A stretch of 64,000 nucleotides of DNA. It comes from an uncultured Draconibacterium sp. GTDB lineage: Bacteria; Bacteroidota; Bacteroidia; Bacteroidales; Prolixibacteraceae. Shown one piece after another: positions 51,060 to 59,241 of this stretch. Under the pieces are notes generated by a model. The model had not been told where the DNA came from, did no database searches, and saw only the letters and a list, made by a program, of their open reading frames with translations. Position 1 is the stretch's first letter. Every line of letters begins with the position of its first letter. Position numbers and translations under genes: made by a program. Location: positions 171,819-235,818 of the forward strand of contig NZ_CAJXTC010000003.1 in the NCBI RefSeq assembly GCF_913060805.1, given 5' to 3'.

Positions 51060-51170
51060 AAACAAATAACCACATTCAAACTGCTTGTTGCAGACTTGTT
51101 GCTTCTGTAAGCAATTGAATCACTTCTAGTTAACCATGTTTTGCAACAAAACAACAAAAAATCAAAACTT

Positions 51171-52064
51171 ATGGCACTGTCAGAAATAAAACGACTAAGT
51201 ATCAGGGATTATCTCAATATGAATGGGATCCGGCCCAAGAAAAATTTTAATAGCTACGGTATGTATTTATGCCCATTTCGTGAAGACCAAAATGCAAGTT
51301 TAAAAGTGGATTATCAGAAAAATATCTGGTATGATTTTGGAATAAACGAAGGCGGTTCAATTATAGACCTCGTAATGAAAATGGATCGCTGTTCTTTTTC
51401 TGAAGCTGTCACTCACTTGGAAAAGCTTACTACCGTGCCCAAACGGAATTATTCTTCTTTTCACCGGGAAAATGAATTGAACAATACGAAAGGCAATGAA
51501 TTGGCAATTACCGTTCGTGATGTCCGGAGCATCTCTCATCCAAAACTGGTTGACTGGGTAAATACCAGAAGGATTGATTTGTCGCTGGCAAATCTGTATT
51601 GCCGCGAAGTTCACTACCAGAACCGTGATCGGATGTACTACTCAATTGGATTTGGTAATGACAGTGGAGGTTATGAACTGAGTAGCCCTTCGGGATTTAA
51701 AGGTTGTGTTCCTCCCAAAGAAATTTCTACGGTAAATAATGCCAGTTATGTCTGTCTGGCTTTTGAAGGATTTTGGGATTTTCTTTCCTACTTGACTTTA
51801 CAAAAAACCGAAAAGACACCATACGATGTGGTTGTTTTAAATTCGGTGGCCAACGTCCAAAAGGCACTTCCTTTTCTAAAAATGCACACCAATATCTTTA
51901 CTTATTTGGATAATGATGTAAGTGGACGAAATGCCTTTCAGAAAATTAAATCATCCTGTCCGCAAGCTCGCGATATGTCCAAACGATATTCCATTTACAA
52001 GGACCTGAATGAGTATCTCTGTTCCAGGATGCGGATACATAAGGACAGAGGGATGGAGCTATAG
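51171..52064 (+). CDS. CHC2 zinc-finger/Toprim DNA primase
   Basis: 297 residues from the ATG of MALSEIKRLSIRDYLNMNGI. The N-terminal CHC2-like zinc-finger domain (YGMYLCPFREDQNASLKVDY, WYDFGINEGGSIIDLVMKMD) is followed by a Toprim-type domain (YVCLAFEGFWDFLSYLTL, with the catalytic Glu, and FTYLDNDVSGRNAF, with the DxD pair). This is the small-primase architecture of Bacteroides mobilisable transposons. Together with the 49756 helicase it should initiate replication or second-strand synthesis of the excised element. It ends ~20 bases before the putative oriT. Confidence 0.85.
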   Translation: MALSEIKRLSIRDYLNMNGIRPKKNFNSYGMYLCPFREDQNASLKVDYQKNIWYDFGINEGGSIIDLVMKMDRCSFSEAVTHLEKLTTVPKRNYSSFHRENELNNTKGNELAITVRDVRSISHPKLVDWVNTRRIDLSLANLYCREVHYQNRDRMYYSIGFGNDSGGYELSSPSGFKGCVPPKEISTVNNASYVCLAFEGFWDFLSYLTLQKTEKTPYDVVVLNSVANVQKALPFLKMHTNIFTYLDNDVSGRNAFQKIKSSCPQARDMSKRYSIYKDLNEYLCSRMRIHKDRGMEL

Positions 52065-52084
52065 GGTACTGACTTTTTTCAACG

Positions 52085-52122
52085 GAGCAAGTTTGTGTTT
52101 CGGTCAGACCGAAACCTTGCTC
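52085..52122. other. Candidate origin of transfer (oriT)
   Basis: GTTTCGGTC-A-GACCGAAAC (52097-52115) is a perfect 9-bp inverted repeat nested inside GAGCAAG (52085-52091) and CTTGCTC (52116-52122). It is followed by TGCGAGGC, 54 bases before mobC. An inverted repeat directly before mobC and the relaxase is the usual oriT layout. No T-run follows, so a terminator is less likely. Confidence 0.6.
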
Positions 52123-52175
52123 TGCGAGGCAAAAACATCCCGCCGGTCTCATAAACAATTAAACAGGAAAGTAAG

Positions 52176-52538
52176 ATGCGAATGATAAAAAACAGAAATA
52201 CGAACGGCAGACCCACCAAACCTCCTTCCGTAAAAAAGAGCTATAAAATTACCATTAAGATGGATACGGAAGAATATTATTCATTAAGAGGTAAAGCAGG
52301 TGTTGCAGGAATGAATCGCAGCGAATTTATTCGCCGGTGCATTCGTTCAAGTGAAATAAAACAGCGGCTTAGTCCAGAACTGATGGGACACATTCGACAG
52401 CTCTGTGGTATGGCTAACAATATTAATCAGATTGCACGAACAGCAAATGCTGCTGGTTACTCCGAAGTACACATGCGGTGTCTTGCTATAAATCAGCGTC
52501 TGGATGGGGTGATTAAAAAGATTGAGGATGATTGCTAA
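52176..52538 (+). CDS. mobC: MobC mobilisation accessory protein
   Basis: 120 residues. A ribbon-helix-helix DNA-binding N-terminus (SYKITIKMDTEEYYSLRGKA, GMNRSEFIRRCIRSS) is followed by the MobC-type helix ELMGHIRQLCGMANNINQIA. It binds oriT and helps the relaxase open the strands. A second ATG two codons later (MIKNRN) is an alternative start. It overlaps the relaxase start by 11 bases and lies 54 bases after the candidate oriT. Confidence 0.9.
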   Translation: MRMIKNRNTNGRPTKPPSVKKSYKITIKMDTEEYYSLRGKAGVAGMNRSEFIRRCIRSSEIKQRLSPELMGHIRQLCGMANNINQIARTANAAGYSEVHMRCLAINQRLDGVIKKIEDDC

Positions 52539-53457
52539 AATAACTCAGGGAGGTGGTTTTCAGGGAGTAGTAAATTATATCCTGGATAAAAAGGATGCCC
52601 GTTTATTACATGGAGAAGGTGTACGGTTAAAAGACAGACGTACAACTATTCAGGATTTTAACACACAAAGCAAATTGAAACCTAAAATCACGAAACCAGT
52701 GGCACATATATCTCTTGACTTTTCAGTACAGGACAAACACCGTCTAACCGATCAGTCGATGATCAGGATCGCACAAGAATATCTGGATAAAATGGGCTAT
52801 GGCAATACGCAATATATTGTTGTTCGTCATTTTGATACCGATCATCCACATATACACCTGGTGATAAACCGAATCGATAACAACGGTAACCGGATATCGG
52901 ACCAAAAAGAAAAACTGCGGAGTACTAAAATATGTATGGAAATAACCAAAAAATATGGTTTTTATATTGCCAAGGGAAAAGAGAATGTAAAAGTTCACAG
53001 GCTCCGAGAACCTGATAAAAGCAGGTATGAGATATATTATTCGTTAAAATCAGCCATCCCAAAAAGTAAGAACTGGCTGGAGTTAAGAGTCCAACTTCAG
53101 AATTCAGGAATCTCAACTGAGTTCAGAAAGAACGGTAACACAGAAAAAATCCAGGGAGTGAGGTTTGGCAAAAATGGGTATGAATTTAATGGATCAAAAA
53201 TCGACAGGGCCTTTAGTTATTCCAAAATTAATTATCAGCTGCAGCAAAATCTACTGGCAGAGCAGATAAGTCTAGACCATCAACACAAGCCCGGTCAAAC
53301 TCAAGATCTTTCTGATGTGGCAGGAGCCACGATTTCATATATGCGGGAACTATCCCAGTTGATGGATCGATCAGCAGACAGGGATAAAATGCGCAGCAAA
53401 GAAAAAATATATAAAGTCAAGCGGCAAAGAGGGAGAGAAGAGGGGCGAGGATTGTAA
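52528..53457 (+). CDS. mobA: MOBP-type relaxase
   Basis: 309 residues from the ATG of MIAKITQGGGFQGVVNYILD. The histidine triad motif is HFDTDHPHIHLVINRID (~97-113). LHGEGVRLKD precedes it. The catalytic Tyr is near the N-terminus (YILD) in this family. It nicks oriT and pilots the single strand through a helper conjugation pore. The C-terminal domain is short (no primase or helicase fusion). It overlaps mobC, and the membrane protein gene follows 17 bases later. Confidence 0.9.
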   Translation: MIAKITQGGGFQGVVNYILDKKDARLLHGEGVRLKDRRTTIQDFNTQSKLKPKITKPVAHISLDFSVQDKHRLTDQSMIRIAQEYLDKMGYGNTQYIVVRHFDTDHPHIHLVINRIDNNGNRISDQKEKLRSTKICMEITKKYGFYIAKGKENVKVHRLREPDKSRYEIYYSLKSAIPKSKNWLELRVQLQNSGISTEFRKNGNTEKIQGVRFGKNGYEFNGSKIDRAFSYSKINYQLQQNLLAEQISLDHQHKPGQTQDLSDVAGATISYMRELSQLMDRSADRDKMRSKEKIYKVKRQRGREEGRGL

Positions 53458-53474
53458 TTTTAAATCGTTGAATT

Positions 53475-54146
53475 ATGGGTGTTGGAAAAATAGATGCTTC
53501 CACAGTTTTTACGCTGTTCGAAGAATTAAAACAAAAAATTGATAAGTTAGGTAACGGAACAGTCTCAGGGGAACAAACGAAACTGGATACAGAAGAAATT
53601 GCAGTCTTACTTCATGAATTCCGTAACCAAGTTAAACAAACGCAATTTTCAACCGAGCAATTAAGAATATTACAAAAGAATATGGTTACAGCATCGACTT
53701 ATACCATTCGCGAAGTCGGTAAAAATCTTTCAGCGGTAAAAAGGGAGCTAAAGGCCACAATTTCTCCCATAAACGAACGGATTGACCAATTAAAAATACC
53801 AAAAGATGTTATTGTTAGGAAGGAACACCACATTAGGATCGATTTTAGGAATAGTAAGGCTGTCATCACCATTATTTCTATGGCGCTTGCTATTTTGCTT
53901 TTACTGGGCGGTAACGTTTGGCAACTTAATACCAATGGAAAGCTAAGAGATAATGATTTGAAATATAGATATATTAAACTCAAAGGCGAAGTAGATACTA
54001 AGGTTTTGTCTCAGCTGGAATCAATTTTTACTTATAACCGGGACCGGGATGTTATCTCAAAAATTCGTAAACAGGTTAAAAGCTATGAACAGATGGTTAG
54101 GGAGCATGCTGAGGAAATGGAGAGAGAAAGATTTGGCTCAGAATAA
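53475..54146 (+). CDS. Mobilisation-region membrane protein
   Basis: 223 residues. The N-terminal ~130 residues are charged and coiled-coil-like (FTLFEELKQKIDKLGNGTVS). One membrane helix lies near 135-156 (ISMALAILLLLGGNVWQ), and the C-terminal tail is helical. It is third in the mobC-mobA operon. Such proteins may link the relaxosome to the membrane or the helper coupling protein, but the function is not established. The region encoding residues ~51-220 is duplicated at 61095-61605. Confidence 0.75.
   Translation: MGVGKIDASTVFTLFEELKQKIDKLGNGTVSGEQTKLDTEEIAVLLHEFRNQVKQTQFSTEQLRILQKNMVTASTYTIREVGKNLSAVKRELKATISPINERIDQLKIPKDVIVRKEHHIRIDFRNSKAVITIISMALAILLLLGGNVWQLNTNGKLRDNDLKYRYIKLKGEVDTKVLSQLESIFTYNRDRDVISKIRKQVKSYEQMVREHAEEMERERFGSE
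53625..54135 (+). repeat. 511-bp direct repeat, copy A
   Basis: About 96% identical to 61095-61605 by hand count (~21 differences). Differences cluster in the first 162 and last 84 bases, while 53787-54051 (265 bp) is identical to 61257-61521. Confidence 0.9.
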
Positions 54147-54254
54147 GATTGAAATAAGAGGGAGCTCTGGAAATAGCCTAAAATAAACTTTTTAAACATA
54201 TTTGAATAAATTGCAAAACAGCACTGCGTCCAATCTTTAGTCTGTAGTCCAGAA

Positions 54255-54277
54255 TTCCTTTTTTTGCAAAAAAGGAA
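54255..54277. terminator. TTCC-T7-G/C-A6-GGAA hairpin after mob operon
   Basis: A near-perfect 23-base palindrome (TTCCTTTTTTTG with CAAAAAAGGAA) lies between the mob accessory gene and the kinase gene. It may be a transcription stop for the mob operon. Its low GC makes it a weak terminator. Confidence 0.4.
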
Positions 54278-54328
54278 CAAGAAGTAGAACTAAACTGTAG
54301 TTTTGTTTCTGAATAAACAAATTGAAAG

Positions 54329-55300
54329 ATGACAACATTAAAATTTGCTTTGTTGCTCTCCATGTTGTTTCAGCTTATTGCAACAATACTCGCCATAAGT
54401 TTAATTCGTCGCACGCGTTTTAACATTTCGTGGATATTAATTTCAGGCGCATTCATTTTAATGGCTTTGCGGCGACTTTTAGATTTTTCCAATTTGTTTT
54501 GGAATTCGCAACTGTTACCGAACAATGAGACCAACGCCTGGATCGGTGTTTCTATTTCGGTTCTCATTTTTGTGGGGGTAATTTTTATCAAGAAAATTTT
54601 CAACCTGCAAAAGGAAATTGAAAAGCTGAGGGAAGAGAATGAGCAAAAAGTGTTGTCGGCCATGATCAACACCGAAGAAAAAGCCCGGCAAACTTTTGCC
54701 CGCGAACTGCACGACGGAATGGGGCCGGTACTTTCCTCGATAAAAATGACACTGAGCGCGATAAAAACCGAAAACCTTTCTTCAGTAAACCAAAAGATTA
54801 TTGAATCTGCTCATGCTGCGGCAAGTAATTCAATTCTTACGCTAAAGGAAATCGCCAATAACCTGAGTCCGCACCTTTTGAAAAATTACGGACTGCAACA
54901 GGCACTCGAATCGCTTGCATCACAGCTTTTTTCGCAAAAACAAATTGGCTGGGAATTCGATTTTCAAATTGATGAAAAATTGCTGCCAGACGCCATGAGT
55001 ATCAACCTGTACCGTATTGTTTCGGAATTAATGAACAATAGTTTTACGCACGCGAATCCGCAAAAAGTTTATCTCGAAATTAAGCGAAACGACGCGTTTT
55101 ATCACCTTCGCTACATGGACGATGGCATTGGATTTGAGTACGAACATGGAAAAGAAAGCAGTAAAAACAAAGGGATGGGAATGAATAATATTTTTTCGCG
55201 CACAAAATCGTTAAACGGCCATTATACAATTGTTACTGCGCCCGATAATGGTTTTTTAATCGAATTTTATTTCCCGGTAAGCACAAGCAACAATGGATAA
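54329..55300 (+). CDS. NarX/DegS-type sensor histidine kinase
   Basis: 323 residues. Three membrane helices lie at ~5-23, ~33-48 and ~70-88. A short coiled coil leads into HisKA_3 with phosphoacceptor His in FARELHDGMGPVLSSIKM (~125-142). The HATPase domain (~225-320) has IVSELMNNSFTHANPQKV (N box) and MDDGIGFEYEHGKESSKNKG (G boxes). There is no large periplasmic sensor domain, so the signal may be sensed within the membrane or through partners such as PstSCAB. Its stop overlaps the response regulator start by 8 bases, making them a pair. It is first in the phosphate module. Confidence 0.9.
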   Translation: MTTLKFALLLSMLFQLIATILAISLIRRTRFNISWILISGAFILMALRRLLDFSNLFWNSQLLPNNETNAWIGVSISVLIFVGVIFIKKIFNLQKEIEKLREENEQKVLSAMINTEEKARQTFARELHDGMGPVLSSIKMTLSAIKTENLSSVNQKIIESAHAAASNSILTLKEIANNLSPHLLKNYGLQQALESLASQLFSQKQIGWEFDFQIDEKLLPDAMSINLYRIVSELMNNSFTHANPQKVYLEIKRNDAFYHLRYMDDGIGFEYEHGKESSKNKGMGMNNIFSRTKSLNGHYTIVTAPDNGFLIEFYFPVSTSNNG

Positions 55301-55934
55301 AATTGACATTTATATTGTAGACGACCACGCACTTTTTCGGCAGGGGCTGAAACTGCTGCTTACGAACCTGAGTTTTGTGGGCGACGTTTTTGAAGCCAAC
55401 AATGGCGAAGAGTTTATATCAGGTCTGAAAAATCATCCGGTAGAAATAGCCCTGGTTGATATTGAAATGCCCGTGATGAACGGGATTGAAGCCGCAAAAC
55501 GAGCTAGGGAACTTCAGCCGTCTATAAAAGTCCTGGCCTTATCGATGTACTCCGAAAAAAATTATTACCTGAGTATGATTGATGCCGGAGCTTGTGGTTT
55601 TTTGCTAAAAAATTCAAATTTCGAGGAGGTTGAAAAGGCAATTGCCGCGGTAAGAAACGAGAACAGTTATATTTCGATTGAAATATTAAACGATATTTTG
55701 AAGTACCCCGACAAATGCGATTTTAATACCATCGACAGCGACTTAACCGAACGCGAAACAGAAGTTTTATTGCTGATATGCAATGGGCTTACAAACCAGG
55801 AAATTGCCGAAAAACTAGTGCTAAGCAAACGCACCGTAGATAAACATCGCGAGAATCTGTTGCTGAAAACACAATCGAAGAATACGGCCAGCCTGGTTAT
55901 TTACGCCATAAAAAGCGGCTTACTTCAAATCTGA
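55293..55934 (+). CDS. NarL/FixJ-type response regulator
   Basis: 213 residues. Receiver domain (1-125) with D10/D11, phosphoacceptor D56 in LVDIEMPVMNG and Lys ~106. C-terminal LuxR helix-turn-helix (LTERETEVLLLICNGLTNQE, IAEKLVLSKRTVDKHRENLL). Partner of the overlapping kinase. Binding motifs of the NarL type lie ~15-45 bases after its stop, upstream of the porin-pst operon (see 55945), so it probably replaces PhoB in controlling phosphate uptake here. That is an inference. Confidence 0.92.
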   Translation: MDKIDIYIVDDHALFRQGLKLLLTNLSFVGDVFEANNGEEFISGLKNHPVEIALVDIEMPVMNGIEAAKRARELQPSIKVLALSMYSEKNYYLSMIDAGACGFLLKNSNFEEVEKAIAAVRNENSYISIEILNDILKYPDKCDFNTIDSDLTERETEVLLLICNGLTNQEIAEKLVLSKRTVDKHRENLLLKTQSKNTASLVIYAIKSGLLQI

Positions 55935-55944
55935 GAATTTCGTA

Positions 55945-55979
55945 ACTACGTATAAAAACGTAGTCTGATTTTTACGTTT
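55945..55979. promoter_or_regulatory. Candidate NarL-type operator (TACGTWT heptamers, 7-2-7)
   Basis: ACTACGT-ATAAAA-ACGTAGT (55945-55964) is a perfect inverted repeat. Within it TACGTAT (55947-55953) and, on the opposite strand, TACGTTT (55956-55962) are spaced by exactly 2 bases, the 7-2-7 NarL arrangement. A third TACGTTT lies at 55973-55979. It could alternatively be a weak terminator for the regulator gene. Confidence 0.45.
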
Positions 55980-56010
55980 TTAAACTGTTCCCCGTGTGGT
56001 TTTGCCAAAA

Positions 56011-56018
56011 TACTTTTG
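56011..56018 (+). promoter_or_regulatory. -7 box of the porin-pst operon
   Basis: TACTTTTG matches TAnnTTTG, 24 bases before the ATG at 56043. No clear -33 TTTG is present at normal spacing, as expected for an activated promoter, with the candidate operator just upstream. Confidence 0.5.
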
Positions 56019-56042
56019 TAAGCAAGTTTTAATACAAAAGTT

Positions 56043-57356
56043 ATGTTTGAAACCAAGCGGTGTTTAAAATTGATAATAGGTTCGGAAAGATCGCAATCAA
56101 TTTCCCGGACGAAATATATTTTCACTTTTTTTATTGTTTGTCTGCTGTCGAATAGCGGATTCGCACAATTCACAGTTGATGCCCAACTCCGTAACCGTTT
56201 CGAATTGCGCAACGGATATCGGAAACTAGCAGCCGAAGGAACTACTCCGGCGGCAGTAATTTCGCAGCGTACCCGCCTGTCTTTTTCCTTCGAAAACGAA
56301 CATTTAAAATTAAAAATAACGCCGCAGGATGTACGGATTTGGGGCGACGAACAACTAAGCAGTTCTACCGGTGTTTATGGCGATGAAGCCTCGCTCGATT
56401 TATTCGAAGGTTACGTGCAGATAAAAACGGGCGCTAAAGGCTGGCTTTCGGTTGGCAGGCAGCAGCTGGTTTACGATAATCAGCGCATTCTTTCGGCCCG
56501 AAACTGGAACCAGAACGGAATTGCTTACGATGCCCTGATTTATAAATGGCAATCGGACGATTGGGACATACACGCCGGAACGACCTGGAACACTGCCGGG
56601 AACAATACCGCTGATAATTTTTACGATCCAACCCGAATTAAAACGCTGAATTTCGTTTGGGCCAAACACCGTTTCTCAGAATCCTGGAATTTATCGGTTT
56701 CGCATATTGCATCAGGAGTCACTCAAACAGAAACCGATAACAAACTTTTTTTCAAACAAACCATCGGACTATATACAACTTTTACTAAAGACCGCCTGAA
56801 TGTGATGGGAAACCTTTATTATCAGTTCGGGAAAAATAATTCAGCAAAAAAAGTAAGTGCCTGGATGGCCAACTTTGATTTGAAGTATCAAAGTGGAAAA
56901 ATTACGCCGGGCATTGGCCTAAGTTATTTGTCGGGAAATAAAAATACGAACGAAAAAAACGATCATCTTTTTGATGTATTGTATGGCTCGCGGCACCGTT
57001 TCTACGGTAGCATGGATTATTTCAGTAATTTCAGTAAGGACACAAAGCAGGGTGGTTTGGTATATTATTATTTTTATTTCGATGTGAAAATCACGGCCAA
57101 AACCAGCCTGAAAAACATGGGGCAATATTTCACTTTGGCACAGGTAAATGAAACTACTCCTTCGGATAAAAAGCTGGGCTATGACAACGATCTGGTTTTG
57201 AAACATAAATTTTCAGACTGGGGAGCGCTTGAATGTGGCTATTCATTTTTTCTGCCCACGCGTTCACTGAAAACGCTGCAGGAAGTGGTAGATCCCGGTT
57301 TCGCTCAGTTTCTGTATTTACAGTTAACGTTTGTTCCCACATTATTTAAAAATTGA
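56043..57356 (+). CDS. Outer-membrane beta-barrel porin (alginate-export/OprO-like)
   Basis: 437 residues. A signal peptide lies at ~22-41 (RTKYIFTFFIVCLLSNSGFAQ in pieces, cleavage after FAQ). The rest is alternating amphipathic beta strands ending in an aromatic strand typical of outer-membrane barrels. FTVDAQLRNRFELRNGYRKL and SVGRQQLVYDNQRILSARNW suggest the Alginate_exp-type porin family. Followed 26 bases later by pstS, it probably lets phosphate cross the outer membrane, like OprP/OprO. That function is inferred from the operon. Confidence 0.82.
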   Translation: MFETKRCLKLIIGSERSQSISRTKYIFTFFIVCLLSNSGFAQFTVDAQLRNRFELRNGYRKLAAEGTTPAAVISQRTRLSFSFENEHLKLKITPQDVRIWGDEQLSSSTGVYGDEASLDLFEGYVQIKTGAKGWLSVGRQQLVYDNQRILSARNWNQNGIAYDALIYKWQSDDWDIHAGTTWNTAGNNTADNFYDPTRIKTLNFVWAKHRFSESWNLSVSHIASGVTQTETDNKLFFKQTIGLYTTFTKDRLNVMGNLYYQFGKNNSAKKVSAWMANFDLKYQSGKITPGIGLSYLSGNKNTNEKNDHLFDVLYGSRHRFYGSMDYFSNFSKDTKQGGLVYYYFYFDVKITAKTSLKNMGQYFTLAQVNETTPSDKKLGYDNDLVLKHKFSDWGALECGYSFFLPTRSLKTLQEVVDPGFAQFLYLQLTFVPTLFKN

Positions 57357-57382
57357 AGTTTAAAATTTGAAATGTTATAATT

Positions 57383-58324
57383 ATGAAATCAATAGAAAGC
57401 ACTTTAATCCTGGTTATTCTAGTGTTGTTTACTGCCTGCACCTCAACAAAAAACAAAGAACAGACCATCAGCCTTTCGGGGGCCTTTGCTTTGTATCCGC
57501 TGGTTGTAAAGTGGAGTGAAGAGTATCAGAAAGAACATCCCGACGTTCGGTTTAATATTTCAGCCGGAGGAGCCGGGAAAGGAATGGCCGATGCGCTTTC
57601 GGGCACGGTAGATCTTGGAATGTTTTCGCGCGAAATCTCCCAGACCGAAATAGATAAAGGTGTTTGGTGGATTGCTGTTACAAAGGATGCTGTTATCCCA
57701 ACCATCAATGCCGCAAATCCGGTGGTTGAAACGCTTAAGAAACGGGGAATTACCCGCGAAGAATTCAAGCGTCTTTACATCAAAGACAACTACACGAACT
57801 GGAACCAGATAGGCGGGATAAGCATGGATCAGCCAATTAATGTCTTTACGCGTTCTGATGCCTGTGGTGCTGCCGGAACCTGGGCTGCTTATCTTGGTAG
57901 CAAGCAGGAAGACCTGAAAGGCGTTGGTGTTTTTGGCGATCCCGGCCTCGCCGATGCTGTGGTGAAAGATGAAAAGGGAATCGGTTTTAATAATACCATT
58001 TACCTGTATGATGTTAAATCCGGAAATAAAAACCCGGGTATTGAAGTGATTCCGATTGATGTTAACGAGAACGGGCAGCTGGATGCAGATGAAGATTTTT
58101 ACCAGACTTTTGGCCAGGTGCTGTCGGCAATCGCCGCAGGAAAATATCCTTCGCCACCGGCACGCGAGCTTTATCTGGTTGCAAAAGGCAAACCGGGCAA
58201 GCAAGCCACGCTCGATTTTCTAAAATGGGTGGTCAGCCAGGGCCAACAATTTGTTTCTGATGCCGGTTATGTACCTTTAAACGAAACGAAACTGAAAGAG
58301 CAATCCACAAAACTAAATGACTAA
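57383..58324 (+). CDS. pstS: Phosphate-binding lipoprotein
   Basis: 313 residues. The signal ends in the lipobox LFTAC, with Cys ~19 lipidated. Phosphate-contact motifs SLSGAFALYPL, SAGGAGKGMADALSGTVDLG and FTRSDACGAAGTWAAY match PstS-type proteins. It captures phosphate in the periplasm and delivers it to PstCA. The C-terminal half contains NENGQLDADEDFYQTFGQ, an acidic insertion seen in Bacteroidota homologues. It is followed by pstC 29 bases later. Confidence 0.93.
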   Translation: MKSIESTLILVILVLFTACTSTKNKEQTISLSGAFALYPLVVKWSEEYQKEHPDVRFNISAGGAGKGMADALSGTVDLGMFSREISQTEIDKGVWWIAVTKDAVIPTINAANPVVETLKKRGITREEFKRLYIKDNYTNWNQIGGISMDQPINVFTRSDACGAAGTWAAYLGSKQEDLKGVGVFGDPGLADAVVKDEKGIGFNNTIYLYDVKSGNKNPGIEVIPIDVNENGQLDADEDFYQTFGQVLSAIAAGKYPSPPARELYLVAKGKPGKQATLDFLKWVVSQGQQFVSDAGYVPLNETKLKEQSTKLND

Positions 58325-58353
58325 AAAATCAAAACAAAAATGCGAAAAGCACA

Positions 58354-59241
58354 ATGAATAAAAAACGGAAAATAGCTGATATTTTAGTAAATATCTGGAT
58401 GCGGATTGGATTGTATCTTTTGCTGTCCATCCCGGTATTTATTGTCATTGGCTTATTCTGGAAAGCCGGTCCACTTCTGAAAAGCCAGTCGCTGGCAAAC
58501 CTGCTTTTTTCAAGCCGGTGGTCTCCAATGAAAGGGGAGTTCGGTTTTCTGCCCTTCATTTTCAGTTCGGCTTATGTAACTGTTTTGGCTTTTCTGCTAT
58601 CGGCACCTCTGTGTTTATTTGCAGCGATTTACCTCACACAGTTCAGTAAACAGCGTTTGTTGAATTTTATGCTTCCGGTTATCGATATTCTTGCCGGAAT
58701 TCCATCGGTTGTTTATGGCGTTTGGGGAATTCTGGTAATTGTACCCTTGGTTTCCGACGGTATAGCTCCATTTTTCGGTACAAGCAGTTCGGGCTACAGT
58801 TTACTTGCTGGCGGAACAGTCCTGGCTGTAATGTGCATCCCCTATATGCTGAATATGCTGATTGAAGTGTTTCATACCATTCCTGTGGGGATGAAAGAAG
58901 CATCGCTTTCGTTGGGAGCCACATCCTGGGAAATGGTTAAACATGTGATTCTCAGAAAAGGATTTCCCGGAATTATTTCTGCATTTGGTTTGGGAATTTC
59001 CAAAGCTTTTGGCGAAACCATTGCCGTTTTAATGGTGGTTGGAAATACGCTGAACATTTCTCTTTCGCCGCTAAAACCCGGTTATCCCTTGCCGGCTTTA
59101 ATTGCCAACAATTATGGTGAAATGATGTCGATTCCCGATTACGATTCGGCGCTGATGTTTGCAGCCCTTTTATTGTTTGTAGTGATTCTTATTATCAACC
59201 TGTTTTTCAGGTATTTCATTCATAAAGGCGAAAAAGTATGA
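58354..59241 (+). CDS. pstC: Phosphate ABC transporter permease PstC
   Basis: 295 residues with about six membrane helices. The ABC-contacting EAA-like loop is GMKEASLSLGATSWEMVKHV, with GFPGIISAFGLGISKAFGET after it. Start ATG (MNKKRKIADILVNIW). It forms the inner-membrane channel with PstA. The stop overlaps the pstA start by 4 bases. Confidence 0.92.
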   Translation: MNKKRKIADILVNIWMRIGLYLLLSIPVFIVIGLFWKAGPLLKSQSLANLLFSSRWSPMKGEFGFLPFIFSSAYVTVLAFLLSAPLCLFAAIYLTQFSKQRLLNFMLPVIDILAGIPSVVYGVWGILVIVPLVSDGIAPFFGTSSSGYSLLAGGTVLAVMCIPYMLNMLIEVFHTIPVGMKEASLSLGATSWEMVKHVILRKGFPGIISAFGLGISKAFGETIAVLMVVGNTLNISLSPLKPGYPLPALIANNYGEMMSIPDYDSALMFAALLLFVVILIINLFFRYFIHKGEKV

